From Bifidobacterium breve (GTDB lineage: Bacteria > Cyanobacteriota > Cyanobacteriia > PCC-6307 > Cyanobiaceae): DNA of 49,716 bases. The translations under genes and the position numbers were made by a program. The notes beneath the pieces were generated by a model. The model saw only the letters and a list, made by a program, of their open reading frames with translations. It did no database searches and was not told the origin of the DNA. Below, piece by piece: positions 1 to 7,431 of the stretch. Within the stretch, counting starts at the first letter, position 1, and the number at the start of each line of letters is the position of its first letter. The DNA is taken from assembly GCA_943325005.2 (NCBI GenBank), contig CALPNT020000003.1:1-49716 (forward strand), given 5' to 3'.

Positions 1-660
1 CACCAGCTGCTGATCGAGGTCTGCCCCAGTCGCGAGGGCAGCCATCTCTACGCCTATCCCTTCGAGGGCCGCTTCGTGCACGAAGGTCTGGGCTTCCTCT
101 GGGCCTGGCGCTTGGCGCGACATCAAGCCGGCACGATCACGGTGTCGGTAAACGACTACGGCTTCGAGCTGCTGGCCCCCAGGGGCTATCCGTTCGAGGC
201 CCTGGTGGCTGAGCACGCTGCTGCCTTGCTCAGCGCCGCCGATCTGGACGCGGACCTGCAGCAAGCGATCAATCTCTCGGAACTCTGCCGCCGCCGTTTT
301 CGTGCCATTGCCCAGGTGAGTGGGCTGGTGCTGAACGGCTATCCCGGCCAGGCCCGCTCCGGCAGCCAACTGCAGATCAGCGCCGCCCTGCTCTACGACG
401 TTTTCCTGCAGCACGAACCGGCCAACCGGCTGCTCGCCCAGGCACGCCAGGAGGTGCTCGATGAGCAGCTGGAGCGCCACCGGCTGCAGGCGGCCCTGAC
501 CCGGCTGCAGCAGTGCGAGCTGCTGTTGCAACGCACGGCGCGCGCCGGCCCCTTCGCCTTTCCGTTACTGGCCGAACGCCTCAACAATCGCCTCAGCAAC
601 GAATCGCTGCTGGAGCGTCTGAGCCGTCTACGGGCCGAGGCGGAGCGGCTGGAGCCTTGA
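1..660 (+). CDS. Ligase-associated DEXH-box helicase, C-terminal part (5' end outside window)
   Basis: Open from base 1 in frame 1 to the TGA at 658-660; 219 residues are visible. They correspond to the C-terminal region of Lhr-like helicases, with the recognisable run HLYAYPFEGRFVHEGLG followed by VNDYGFELL, as in the ligase-associated DNA damage response DEXH helicase family. The helicase motor motifs lie upstream of the window. These proteins act in a bacterial repair set with an ATP-dependent ligase, a beta-CASP exonuclease and the PdeM phosphoesterase; PdeM is present here at 4353-5123, which supports the call. The family assignment comes from remembered sequence patterns. A general Lhr-type helicase is the main alternative. 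Confidence 0.8.
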   Translation, partial: HQLLIEVCPSREGSHLYAYPFEGRFVHEGLGFLWAWRLARHQAGTITVSVNDYGFELLAPRGYPFEALVAEHAAALLSAADLDADLQQAINLSELCRRRFRAIAQVSGLVLNGYPGQARSGSQLQISAALLYDVFLQHEPANRLLAQARQEVLDEQLERHRLQAALTRLQQCELLLQRTARAGPFAFPLLAERLNNRLSNESLLERLSRLRAEAERLEP

Positions 661-679
661 GCCAGGGTGGCCCGGACGA

Positions 680-763
680 TCAGGAGGCTTTCTCGAGCCG
701 GCGCACGATCGTCACCATCAGCCCCATCGAAACGACGAGGGCGATCAACAGGGCAATGGTCAT
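680..763 (-). CDS. 27-residue single-pass membrane microprotein, unidentified
   Basis: A leftward ATG at 763 opens 27 codons closed by TGA at 680. The product is one hydrophobic helix (MTIALLIALVVSMGLMVTIV) followed by a short basic tail, RRLEKAS, the build of small photosynthetic or NDH/cytochrome complex subunits. A GAGG Shine-Dalgarno element sits about 7 nt before the ATG, and CATAAT, a fair -10 box, lies about 23 nt upstream, so the expression signals fit this strand. I could not match it to PetL, PetM, PetN, PsaM, PsbM, PsbX or Psb30 from memory. It is convergent with the helicase and divergent from the cyclotransferase gene. Confidence 0.5.
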   Translation of the reverse strand: MTIALLIALVVSMGLMVTIVRRLEKAS

Positions 764-788
764 CTCGGAGCCTCATCAGCACGGGATT

Positions 789-1442
789 ATGGAGGAGCAC
801 CCCGGCCGTGGAGCTCCAACCCTGGATCTGGTGTTCGTCTACGGCAGCCTCAAGCGCGGCCAGTCCAATCACCACCTGCTCGCTACGGCGCGCTTTGAAG
901 GGGAAGCTCAGGCCCCTGGACTCAGCCTCCATGATCTCGGTCCCTTCCCGATGGCCATCGCCGCGGCCCAGCCCGAGACAGGATCCGCAACGGATCCCGA
1001 GACCGTTCCGGTCTCCGGCGAACTGTTTGCCGTCGAGGCCGAAACCCTGGAGCGGCTGGATCGGTTCGAAGGGGTGCCGCGGCTCTACCAGCGCCAGCGC
1101 TTGGTGCTGCTTGATGGCCGCTTGGCCTGGGTCTATCTCGGCCAGCCCCACCAGGTGCGGCATGTGCCGAGGCTGGCGGCCGGGTGCTGGCCAGCCCTGC
1201 TGCTTCTGCTCAGTGCCTTGCTTGGGGCGCTGGCCCCGCCCAGCCTGCGGGCCGACACCGGCCTGGCTGCCTGCAATCGCTGGCAGCGCAGCCAGGGCGT
1301 CAGCCGCCTCGAGCTCGGCAACCAGATCGGCGCCGCCCATTACCTCACCAAGCTGCAGCGCCTGCAGCAGAGCCCCCCGGAAGCCCCCGTGGCTCTCTAC
1401 GCCGCAAGCGATCTGCAGCGGGCCTGCGACAACGCCCGTTGA
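789..1442 (+). CDS. Gamma-glutamylcyclotransferase-family protein with C-terminal membrane tail
   Basis: 217 residues. Residues about 14-134 are a gamma-glutamylcyclotransferase (AIG2/GGCT-like) domain: the loop VFVYGSLKRG, then GELF and LDRFEG before a conserved Y. The family acts on gamma-glutamyl peptides such as glutathione degradation intermediates. The domain normally ends around the position of GCW (132-134), but here the frame runs straight into a hydrophobic segment (PALLLLLSALLGALAPP, about 135-151) that resembles a signal peptide or membrane helix, then about 65 further residues of unknown type. I chose ATG 789; in-frame ATG 756 and GTG 831 are alternatives. It converges on the iron-sulfur gene with a 28-bp gap. 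Confidence 0.75.
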   Translation: MEEHPGRGAPTLDLVFVYGSLKRGQSNHHLLATARFEGEAQAPGLSLHDLGPFPMAIAAAQPETGSATDPETVPVSGELFAVEAETLERLDRFEGVPRLYQRQRLVLLDGRLAWVYLGQPHQVRHVPRLAAGCWPALLLLLSALLGALAPPSLRADTGLAACNRWQRSQGVSRLELGNQIGAAHYLTKLQRLQQSPPEAPVALYAASDLQRACDNAR

Positions 1443-1470
1443 GACTGCCCCGCGGCGCCCCCTGTTGACC

Positions 1471-3672
1471 TCAGAACGCCGCCACCAGCCAGCGCCCGCC
1501 GGCCCCCAGCAGCAGGGGCAAGCCACTGAGCCACAGCCAGTGGCGGAGCTCGAGTTGCAGCAGACGGCGCAGCAGCACGATCGAAGCGAGCACCCCGAGC
1601 GCCACCACCAGGCTCTGGCAGAAGGCGATCACATGACCGTCCGCACTCCATTGCCAGCCGTTCAGCATCGAGCTGGACCCCAGCGGTGCGAGCGCCACCG
1701 GCAGCAGTTGCCCCGCCTCCGCCATGCCCAGCGGTAGATGCTGGGCCAGCATCAGCGCCCAGAGCAGCGGCAGCAGGGCGTAAAGCAGCAGCCAGGAGCG
1801 GCCGGCCCCAGCACCGCCGAGCCAGCCTTGCCACCGCACGGTCCACCGCAGCAGCAGCCACAGGGCCGCCGGCAGGGCCAGGGCCAGCACGGCGAAGGCC
1901 AGGCGCGGCAGCAGGGAACCACTCTGCAGCGAGTCCGGCGCCAGGGGCAACCAGCCCAGCAATCGGTTCCAGTGCTGCAGGCTGAGGCCACCGGCCAGCA
2001 CCAAGATCAGGCCCGCCTCCCCCGCCGGCGGTGTCATCTCGCGTTGCAGATCGGCGGCGGGCGGCCGCAGCCGCAATTGCACGGAGCGATGCGGACAGGC
2101 CTGGGCACAGGTGAGACAGAGCACGCAATTGCGGTTGTCATCGAGATGGGCGGGATGGGTGCCGAGCGGGCAACCCTCCGTGGCCAGCCCTTCCCCTTCC
2201 GCCGGTCCGCCCTTGAAGCAGGCGTAACTGCTGCAACTGCCGCTGCAGGTGCCCACCTGGGCCCGCAGTTCGCTGATCGCGAGCTTGGCGAACAACCCAT
2301 TCATGCCGCCGATCGGGCAGAGATACCGGCACCAGAAGCGTTTCTCGAAGCGCAGGGAACCGATCACCGCACCGGCGGTGATCAGCAGCAGCAGGCAGCT
2401 GCTCAGCCAGGCGGTGTTGACCAGATCCCCCACCTCCTCCCAGATCAGGATGGCGGCGAAACCCGCGGCCAGGGCCGGCGCGGCCCAGCGATCGGTTTCA
2501 CCGCGGGGCCAGCGTTGGGGCTGATAGCCCAGGTGTCGTGCCAGCCGTTGGCTGATCTCGCCCCAGACCATGAACGGACAGAAGGAACACCAGAGCCGAC
2601 CCACCAGGGGATAGGCCAGCAGGATCAACGGCCACCACCAGGCCCAGAACAGATTCAGGGCGCCGTTGTGCTGGCGATCCTGGGGGCCGAGCCAGAGCCA
2701 GAGATTCACCAGCACGAACACCCAGCTCACCAGGCCGAACAGCAGGCCGTTCCAGAGCCGGGGGGAGCGCATCCAGTCGCGCAGTTGTGGTTTCCAGCGC
2801 CAGAGGTCGAAGCGGGCCCGTTGCGGTCCGCGCCGGCCAGTCCAGAACACGTCGTCGGGCAACATCTGGGGATAACGGCCGGCACCGCACTGCCGCAGGG
2901 CCCGCTCAATCAGCTGCGACAGCTCCCGCACATTGCCGGGGAAGTCGTAGGTCTGCAGCCGTTTGACCAGCTCCTCACTGACGCCGGGCGGCCGGCTCCA
3001 GCCCAGGCTGAGGGCCTTCTGGCGCACGCCGTAGCGCAGCCATTCCCCCAGATCCTGGCGGCGCACCCGCAGGGGCGGCACCCGAATCAGCTGGCAGCAG
3101 CCATCCAGATCCGGCAGTGCTTTCTCCGCCGTGAAAAAGACCCGCCCCGGGAAAACGAAGCGTCGGCCCGGTTGATCCGGATCACTCCAGCTGCCGTCAC
3201 GGGCCAGTTGCAACAGCAGCGGTCGCAACGGCGCCGGGGCCAGATCCACCTGATCGATCAACAGTGAGCCGGCTCCGAGACAGGCCAGCAAGGACAGTTC
3301 GCCGGCGCCGCTGGCGAATAATTCGGCGCCATCAGGCCGCAGCAGGGCGGCATTGAGCCGTACCAGCAGCTGGTTCCGGGCTGAGGAACCGAAATGGATC
3401 AAGGCGGCGATGTTGTCTTTTTCCAGGCCGGGCTCGCCGCTGATCAGCACGGCCCTGCCATCGACGGCAGCGGCGGCCCGGCGAATCGACTCCCGCAGGT
3501 TCTGGGCATAGCGGCTGCTGCCGACGATGCCGCGGCGGGCGCGGCCCAGCAGATGGGGGGCCAGGCGCAGCAAACAGGTGGCTGAGTCGGCCGCCGGCTC
3601 GCTGCGCGGCCCGACCAGGGGCTCAAGCTGCTGCTCGTGGGCCGGCCCGCAGTCCTGGGAAGCCGATGTCAC
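1471..3672 (-). CDS. Sigma54-interaction-like AAA domain fused to NosR/NapH-type polyferredoxin membrane protein
   Basis: About 733 residues from a GTG at 3672. Residues 45-280 resemble the AAA module of NtrC-type activators: a Walker A position reading GEPGLEKDN instead of GESGTGKE, a Walker B-like LLIDQVD, and DFPGNVREL near 243-251. The GAFTGA loop that contacts sigma54 is absent. Residues about 300-450 are membrane helices with WCSFCP (361-366) and WCRYLCP (447-453), typical of NosR/NapH/CcoG proteins. A Cys-rich stretch (476-502) and a ferredoxin-like CVLCLTCAQACP (516-527) follow, then more helices to the end. Cyanobacteria generally lack sigma54, so it is unlikely to be a classical activator; I infer a membrane redox sensor or electron carrier. 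The start codon is uncertain. Confidence 0.75.
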   Translation of the reverse strand: MTSASQDCGPAHEQQLEPLVGPRSEPAADSATCLLRLAPHLLGRARRGIVGSSRYAQNLRESIRRAAAAVDGRAVLISGEPGLEKDNIAALIHFGSSARNQLLVRLNAALLRPDGAELFASGAGELSLLACLGAGSLLIDQVDLAPAPLRPLLLQLARDGSWSDPDQPGRRFVFPGRVFFTAEKALPDLDGCCQLIRVPPLRVRRQDLGEWLRYGVRQKALSLGWSRPPGVSEELVKRLQTYDFPGNVRELSQLIERALRQCGAGRYPQMLPDDVFWTGRRGPQRARFDLWRWKPQLRDWMRSPRLWNGLLFGLVSWVFVLVNLWLWLGPQDRQHNGALNLFWAWWWPLILLAYPLVGRLWCSFCPFMVWGEISQRLARHLGYQPQRWPRGETDRWAAPALAAGFAAILIWEEVGDLVNTAWLSSCLLLLITAGAVIGSLRFEKRFWCRYLCPIGGMNGLFAKLAISELRAQVGTCSGSCSSYACFKGGPAEGEGLATEGCPLGTHPAHLDDNRNCVLCLTCAQACPHRSVQLRLRPPAADLQREMTPPAGEAGLILVLAGGLSLQHWNRLLGWLPLAPDSLQSGSLLPRLAFAVLALALPAALWLLLRWTVRWQGWLGGAGAGRSWLLLYALLPLLWALMLAQHLPLGMAEAGQLLPVALAPLGSSSMLNGWQWSADGHVIAFCQSLVVALGVLASIVLLRRLLQLELRHWLWLSGLPLLLGAGGRWLVAAF

Positions 3673-3735
3673 ATCCAGTCCACGGCTGCTTCGATTCTGG
3701 ACCGTGGATGATGGCCTGACCGTTCCAGCTTCACG

Positions 3736-4353
3736 ATGAGCCTGACCCTCTATGGCGCCGCCCGCAGCCGGGCCTCGATGGTTCGCTGGTATCTCGAGGA
3801 GAAGGAGATCGCCTACCAGTGGATCAGCCTCGATCTCGGCGCCGGCGAGCATCGGCAACCAGCCTTCCTGGCGATTAATCCCTTCGGCAAAGTGCCGGCC
3901 CTGGTGGACGACAGCCTGGCCGGTCCGGATGGGCAGCCTCTGAAACTCTTTGAAAGCGGCGCCATTCTCCAGCATCTGGCCGAACAGCACGGCCAGGAAT
4001 TTGCCGGGACCGGCGGTGCGGCTCGGCGTTCGTTGTCGCTGCAGTGGCTGTTGTTCGCCAATGCCAGTTTCGGGCCCGCCCTGATCCAGGCCGCCGCCAA
4101 ACCGGAGGACCTCGAGCGGCAGCTGACGATCCTCGATGCCCTGCTCAGCGCTGGCCCCTCCCTGCTGGGCGCTGCCGGATCTGAAACCACCGCCGCGGGC
4201 TGGGGAGCGGCCGATTGCGCCATCCAGTCCTATCTGGCCTACCTGCCCCTGTTCTGCCCCCAGGTGGATCTGGCCCCCTTCCCCCACGTGCAGGCCAGCA
4301 TCGACGCCACGCGGCAACGGCCCGCCTACCAGCTGGCGATGGGCCAGGGCTGA
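3736..4353 (+). CDS. Glutathione S-transferase family protein
   Basis: 205 residues from ATG 3736. The N-terminal thioredoxin-like domain reads SLTLYGAARSRASMVRWYLEE, with the cis-proline region INPFGKVPALVDD and the glutathione-binding FESGAILQHLAEQ (about residues 73-85). The helical C-terminal domain ends SIDATRQRPAYQLA. S17-class GSTs usually use the N-terminal Ser, present here in RSRAS. The substrate cannot be told from sequence. The gene is divergent from the AAA/iron-sulfur fusion, and its stop overlaps the start of pdeM (TGATG), so the two are probably co-transcribed. Confidence 0.88.
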   Translation: MSLTLYGAARSRASMVRWYLEEKEIAYQWISLDLGAGEHRQPAFLAINPFGKVPALVDDSLAGPDGQPLKLFESGAILQHLAEQHGQEFAGTGGAARRSLSLQWLLFANASFGPALIQAAAKPEDLERQLTILDALLSAGPSLLGAAGSETTAAGWGAADCAIQSYLAYLPLFCPQVDLAPFPHVQASIDATRQRPAYQLAMGQG

Positions 4354-5123
4354 TGGCCCCTGCTGTCACGGGGCCTTCGACGGAGCCTGCCAACGAGTCT
4401 TCGGCCCTTTCCCAAGGCTCCGAGCCCGCCAGCCGGGCGGCCTTGGTCTGGCAAGGCCATCGACTGGAGCTGCTGGCGGCCCGGGCCCTCTGGGATCCAG
4501 CCCAGTCCTTACTGCTGCTGGCGGATCTGCACCTGGGCAAGGCCGAAAGTTTTCAGGCTCACGGCATTCCCTTGCCCAGTGACGGCGACGCCGAAACTCT
4601 CAATGCCCTGCTGGAGCTTGCCCACCAGTGGCGACCGCAGCAGGTGATCGTGCTCGGCGATCTGGTCCACGACCGCCTCGGTCTCACCGACAGCCTGCGG
4701 CAGAAGCTGGCCGCACTACCGGCTCTGCTGGGCTGTCCCCTGCGGTTGATCGGTGGCAACCACGATCGCGGCCAGTGGCATGAGGGCCTGCCCCAGGAGC
4801 CAGCCCAGGCGAGCGGCCCCCTCTGGCTCAGCCATGGTCCCGATCCCCGCCCGGGCCTGCTCAATGTCTGTGGCCATTTGCATCCGGTGGTGCAGCTCGG
4901 CGGCGGCGCTGATCGCCTGCGCCTGCCCTGCTTCGCCCTGGATCGGCGCCGCCAGCAGTTGGTGCTGCCCTCCTTCGGCCGCCTGACGGGCGGCCATCCC
5001 TACCCGCAGCCCGCTGAGCTCTGGGTTGTGGCCGAGGACGCCATCGTGCCCTGGCCAGCGGTCAGAACCCCAGCCAGAACAGCAGCCAAAACGATGGCTG
5101 GAACTGGCAGGTACGAGGCTTGA
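4353..5123 (+). CDS. pdeM: Ligase-associated DNA damage response endonuclease PdeM (metallophosphoesterase)
   Basis: 256 residues. All calcineurin-type metal motifs are visible in order: LADLHLGK, VLGDLVHDR, GGNHDRG, LSHGPDP and CGHLHP. The spacing, and the characteristic LGKAESFQAHGIPLP, match the PdeM family of the ligase-associated repair cassette whose helicase lies at the left edge of the window. The product is a small metal-dependent endonuclease or phosphoesterase. The ATG overlaps the GST stop; about 45 residues precede the first motif, so a later start is possible. It ends 21 bp before the convergent CBS gene. Confidence 0.85.
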   Translation: MAPAVTGPSTEPANESSALSQGSEPASRAALVWQGHRLELLAARALWDPAQSLLLLADLHLGKAESFQAHGIPLPSDGDAETLNALLELAHQWRPQQVIVLGDLVHDRLGLTDSLRQKLAALPALLGCPLRLIGGNHDRGQWHEGLPQEPAQASGPLWLSHGPDPRPGLLNVCGHLHPVVQLGGGADRLRLPCFALDRRRQQLVLPSFGRLTGGHPYPQPAELWVVAEDAIVPWPAVRTPARTAAKTMAGTGRYEA

Positions 5124-5144
5124 GCCCCGAGTGAGCCGCCGGAC

Positions 5145-5612
5145 TCAGGCTTCGGCGGCCAAGGCCCGCACCACATCACCGCGGGTGAGCACGCCTGCGA
5201 GTTGGCCGGCCTCATCGAGTACAAACAGACGCTGGATGCCGTGGTCATGGAGCTGGCGGGCGGCCACGGGCAGGCTGGTCGCAAGGCTGCAGGTGTGGGG
5301 ATGGGTGCCCATCACATCACCGACAAGATTGCCCAGCACCTGATGCACCTGCCGATCCCACTGCAGCGGATTGCGCAGATAGATCACGGCATCGAGCAGC
5401 ATCACGTAGGGGCCGGCATCGAAACCGCTCTCCCGCACCATCAGATCCTTTTCGGTGAGTTCGCCCACCAGCTCACCGGTTTCGGTAAGCACCGGCAGGC
5501 CGGAGACGTGATGATCGCTCATCAATTGCACTGCCTCCTGGAGGGGCGTGTCGCGCCGCACCTGCAGCACGGGGCTGCTCATCACCTCTGCAACGGAGCG
5601 CTCGACAACCAT
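5145..5612 (-). CDS. CBS-domain pair protein
   Basis: 155 residues from ATG 5612 (an in-frame ATG at 5636 would add eight). Two CBS modules are clear: VAEVMSSPVLQVRRDTPLQE with HHVSGLPVLTETGELVGELT, and VGDVMGTHPHTCS with GIQRLFVLDEAGQLAGVLTRGD. The insert between them (ESGFDAGPYVMLLDAVIYLR) is typical of a stand-alone cyanobacterial and plant CBS family. Such proteins bind adenosyl ligands and tune partner enzymes; in plant chloroplasts, related CBSX proteins act on thioredoxins. The partner here is unknown. It is divergent from the phosphatidyltransferase gene with almost no spacer. Confidence 0.88.
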   Translation of the reverse strand: MVVERSVAEVMSSPVLQVRRDTPLQEAVQLMSDHHVSGLPVLTETGELVGELTEKDLMVRESGFDAGPYVMLLDAVIYLRNPLQWDRQVHQVLGNLVGDVMGTHPHTCSLATSLPVAARQLHDHGIQRLFVLDEAGQLAGVLTRGDVVRALAAEA

Positions 5613-5626
5613 GCGGGATTTTCCGG

Positions 5627-6277
5627 ATGGGGGCATTCTGCTGCGGCGCCGGCTGGAGATCGCGATTTGGCCGCTCCTTGAGCAGCGAGGATGGCTCGAA
5701 CTGTCACCAGGAGCGCCAGCTGCGCCGCCTCGCCGATCTGCTCACCATCAGCCGGGCGCTGCTGGGGCTGCCGCTGCTGCTGGCCTTGGCTGGCGGCCAT
5801 CAGGCTCTGGCCTGGGTGCTGTTGCTCCTGGGCGGACTGAGCGACTGGGCCGATGGCGCCCTGGCCCGCCGTAGTGGCGGCGGTTCGGTGTGGGGTGCGC
5901 GGCTCGATCCACTCACCGACAAAATCCTGGTGGCGGCCCCCCTGCTCTGGCTGGCTGCGGAGCGGGCCCTGCCGCTTTGGGCGATCTGGCTGCTGCTGGC
6001 GAGGGAATTGCTGATCTCGGGCTGGCGCGCCGGCCAGGGCAGTGGCGGGCCAGCGTCCTGGGGAGGCAAGGCGAAAACGATCCTGCAGTTCCTGGCGTTG
6101 CTGCTGCTGCTCTGGCCGGCCGACTGGGGTCTGCCGGGCGGCTTCGGAGCAGCGGGCTTCGAGCTGCCGCTGCTGCTGCGGGGGGTCGGTTGGTGGCTGT
6201 TCTGGCCTTCGCTGCTCCTGGCCCTCAGCTCAGCTCTTGGCTACCTGCGGCAGGGCAGGCGAGACAACGGCACCTGA
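5627..6277 (+). CDS. pgsA: CDP-alcohol phosphatidyltransferase, probably phosphatidylglycerophosphate synthase
   Basis: 216 residues. The family signature D-G-x2-A-R-x8-G-x3-D-x3-D is complete (DGALARRSGGGSVWGARLDP followed by LTD). Several hydrophobic helices surround it. The domain starts at LADLLTISRALLG, residue about 36, so ATG 5627 gives an unusual N-terminal extension; an in-frame TTG at 5678 would shorten it. Phosphatidylglycerol is required for photosystem function in cyanobacteria, and PgsA makes its phosphate precursor from CDP-diacylglycerol and glycerol-3-phosphate. The exact substrate is inferred, since cardiolipin synthases share the motif. Confidence 0.78.
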   Translation: MGAFCCGAGWRSRFGRSLSSEDGSNCHQERQLRRLADLLTISRALLGLPLLLALAGGHQALAWVLLLLGGLSDWADGALARRSGGGSVWGARLDPLTDKILVAAPLLWLAAERALPLWAIWLLLARELLISGWRAGQGSGGPASWGGKAKTILQFLALLLLLWPADWGLPGGFGAAGFELPLLLRGVGWWLFWPSLLLALSSALGYLRQGRRDNGT

Positions 6278-6287
6278 CGGTTCGAAC

Positions 6288-6305
6288 CCGTGGCCGCGGC
6301 CACGG
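6288..6305. terminator. 18-bp perfect palindrome between convergent genes
   Basis: CCGTGGCCGCGGCCACGG equals its own reverse complement. It lies 10 bp after pgsA and 80 bp before the end of the convergent epimerase gene. There is no T-tract, so a bidirectional terminator is an inference. A second inverted pair, GTTCCCTG at 6330-6337 and CAGGGAAC at 6359-6366, lies in the same gap. Confidence 0.4.
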
Positions 6306-6387
6306 ATAATGACCGGGCTGAGCCGTCCGGTTCCCTGTCGGCAGGGGAAGCTGAACGGCAGGGAACGGAATGCCCAACCTGCCAGCC

Positions 6388-7308
6388 TCAGCGGGCCAAC
6401 AGGGCGGCGTCGGCGCTGAAATCCGGCTGGGTCGGCGGTTGCAGGTTGTAATCGTTCTGAAAGCTGTCGCTCAGGGTGGCCTCGAGGTCGAAGGCCGGTT
6501 CCCAGGCCAGCTCCCGGCGCAGCCGCTGGATATCGGTGAGGAAATGGGCCAGCCGCAAGGGGAAGGCTTTGCGGGCTTTCTTGTCGAGGTCGGCCGGATC
6601 AAAGAAGCGAATCTCCACTTGGCTGGGATCCCTGCCGCAGGCCCTGGCCGCGGCGTTGACCAGACCGCGGAAGGTCACCCCTTTGGCACCACTGCAGTTG
6701 TAGATCCGGTTGGTCGCGGCTTCCACTTCTATGCAGCGGGCCATGGCTGCCGCCAGATCGGCCACATGGCCCAGCTGGGTGATCGTGTTGCCATCGCCGG
6801 GCAAGGGCACCGGACGGCCATGGACGATGCGATCGAAGAACCAGCTCTCGACCGGGTTGTAATTGCCGGGGCCGACGATGTAGGTGGGTCGGAAGCTGGT
6901 GAACGGGATGGCCTGCTGCCGCAACCAGGCCTCGGTTTCAGCCTTGCCGGCATGACGACTGGCCGGATCGAGCGGCGATTCCTCATCCAGTGGCCAGAGT
7001 TCACTGTCGGCGTAGACACCGGCAGAACTCACGTAGACAAAGCGATGGCTGGGGGCACCGGTGCGCTCGATCACCCGCCGGCTGTCTTCAAGATTGCGCC
7101 CGGAACTGTCGACGATCACATCGAACTGCCGGCCTTCCAGGGCCAGGAGCCCCGCCTCGCTGCTGCGGTCGCCCGCCAGGTGTTCCACTCCTGCAGGCAG
7201 CGGTTGGCGACCGCGAGTGAACAGGGTGAGCGTGTGACCCGCCGCGAGCAGATGGGCCACCAGGGGTCGGCCGACAAAGCGGGTGCCGCCCATCACCAGG
7301 ATTTTCAT
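6388..7308 (-). CDS. NAD-dependent epimerase/dehydratase family protein, CSP41-like
   Basis: 306 residues from ATG 7308 (MKILVMGGTRFVGRPLVAHL). The atypical short-chain dehydrogenase fold shows the glycine-rich GGTRFVG motif, SSAGVYADS and a TYIVGPGNYN segment. Homologues include plant CSP41 chloroplast stem-loop-binding proteins, which associate with RNA and ribosomes, and cyanobacterial proteins annotated as sugar epimerases. The classical YxxxK is not clear: after SSAGVY the expected region reads SRHAGKAETE, so enzymatic activity is doubtful. Divergent from hisA, with a 123-bp gap. Confidence 0.82.
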   Translation of the reverse strand: MKILVMGGTRFVGRPLVAHLLAAGHTLTLFTRGRQPLPAGVEHLAGDRSSEAGLLALEGRQFDVIVDSSGRNLEDSRRVIERTGAPSHRFVYVSSAGVYADSELWPLDEESPLDPASRHAGKAETEAWLRQQAIPFTSFRPTYIVGPGNYNPVESWFFDRIVHGRPVPLPGDGNTITQLGHVADLAAAMARCIEVEAATNRIYNCSGAKGVTFRGLVNAAARACGRDPSQVEIRFFDPADLDKKARKAFPLRLAHFLTDIQRLRRELAWEPAFDLEATLSDSFQNDYNLQPPTQPDFSADAALLAR

Positions 7309-7326
7309 CAGCCAACCCCAAACCAT

Positions 7327-7349
7327 GCCGGGCCATTCAAACGCCCGGC
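7327..7349. repeat. Inverted repeat in the divergent epimerase/hisA gap
   Basis: GCCGGGC at 7327-7333 and GCCCGGC at 7343-7349 form a perfect 7-bp stem with a 9-nt loop. It lies between two divergent genes, so it is more likely an operator or leader element than a terminator. Confidence 0.35.
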
Positions 7350-7431
7350 CGGGCAGCTCGTGCCGGCCATGGTGGCAATCCGGAGAGCCAACGGGCACGG
7401 TTGATGATGGGGCCTGTGCACCGCAAGCCGC

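Noticed and set aside
1738-3267. 509-codon plus-strand frame opposite the AAA/iron-sulfur gene
   Set aside because: Gln/Pro/Ala-rich composition typical of antisense frames in GC-rich DNA; the minus strand has recognisable motifs.
6278-6310. GGTTCGAACC-like text after pgsA, resembling a tRNA T-arm
   Set aside because: No acceptor, D or anticodon stems can be built around it.
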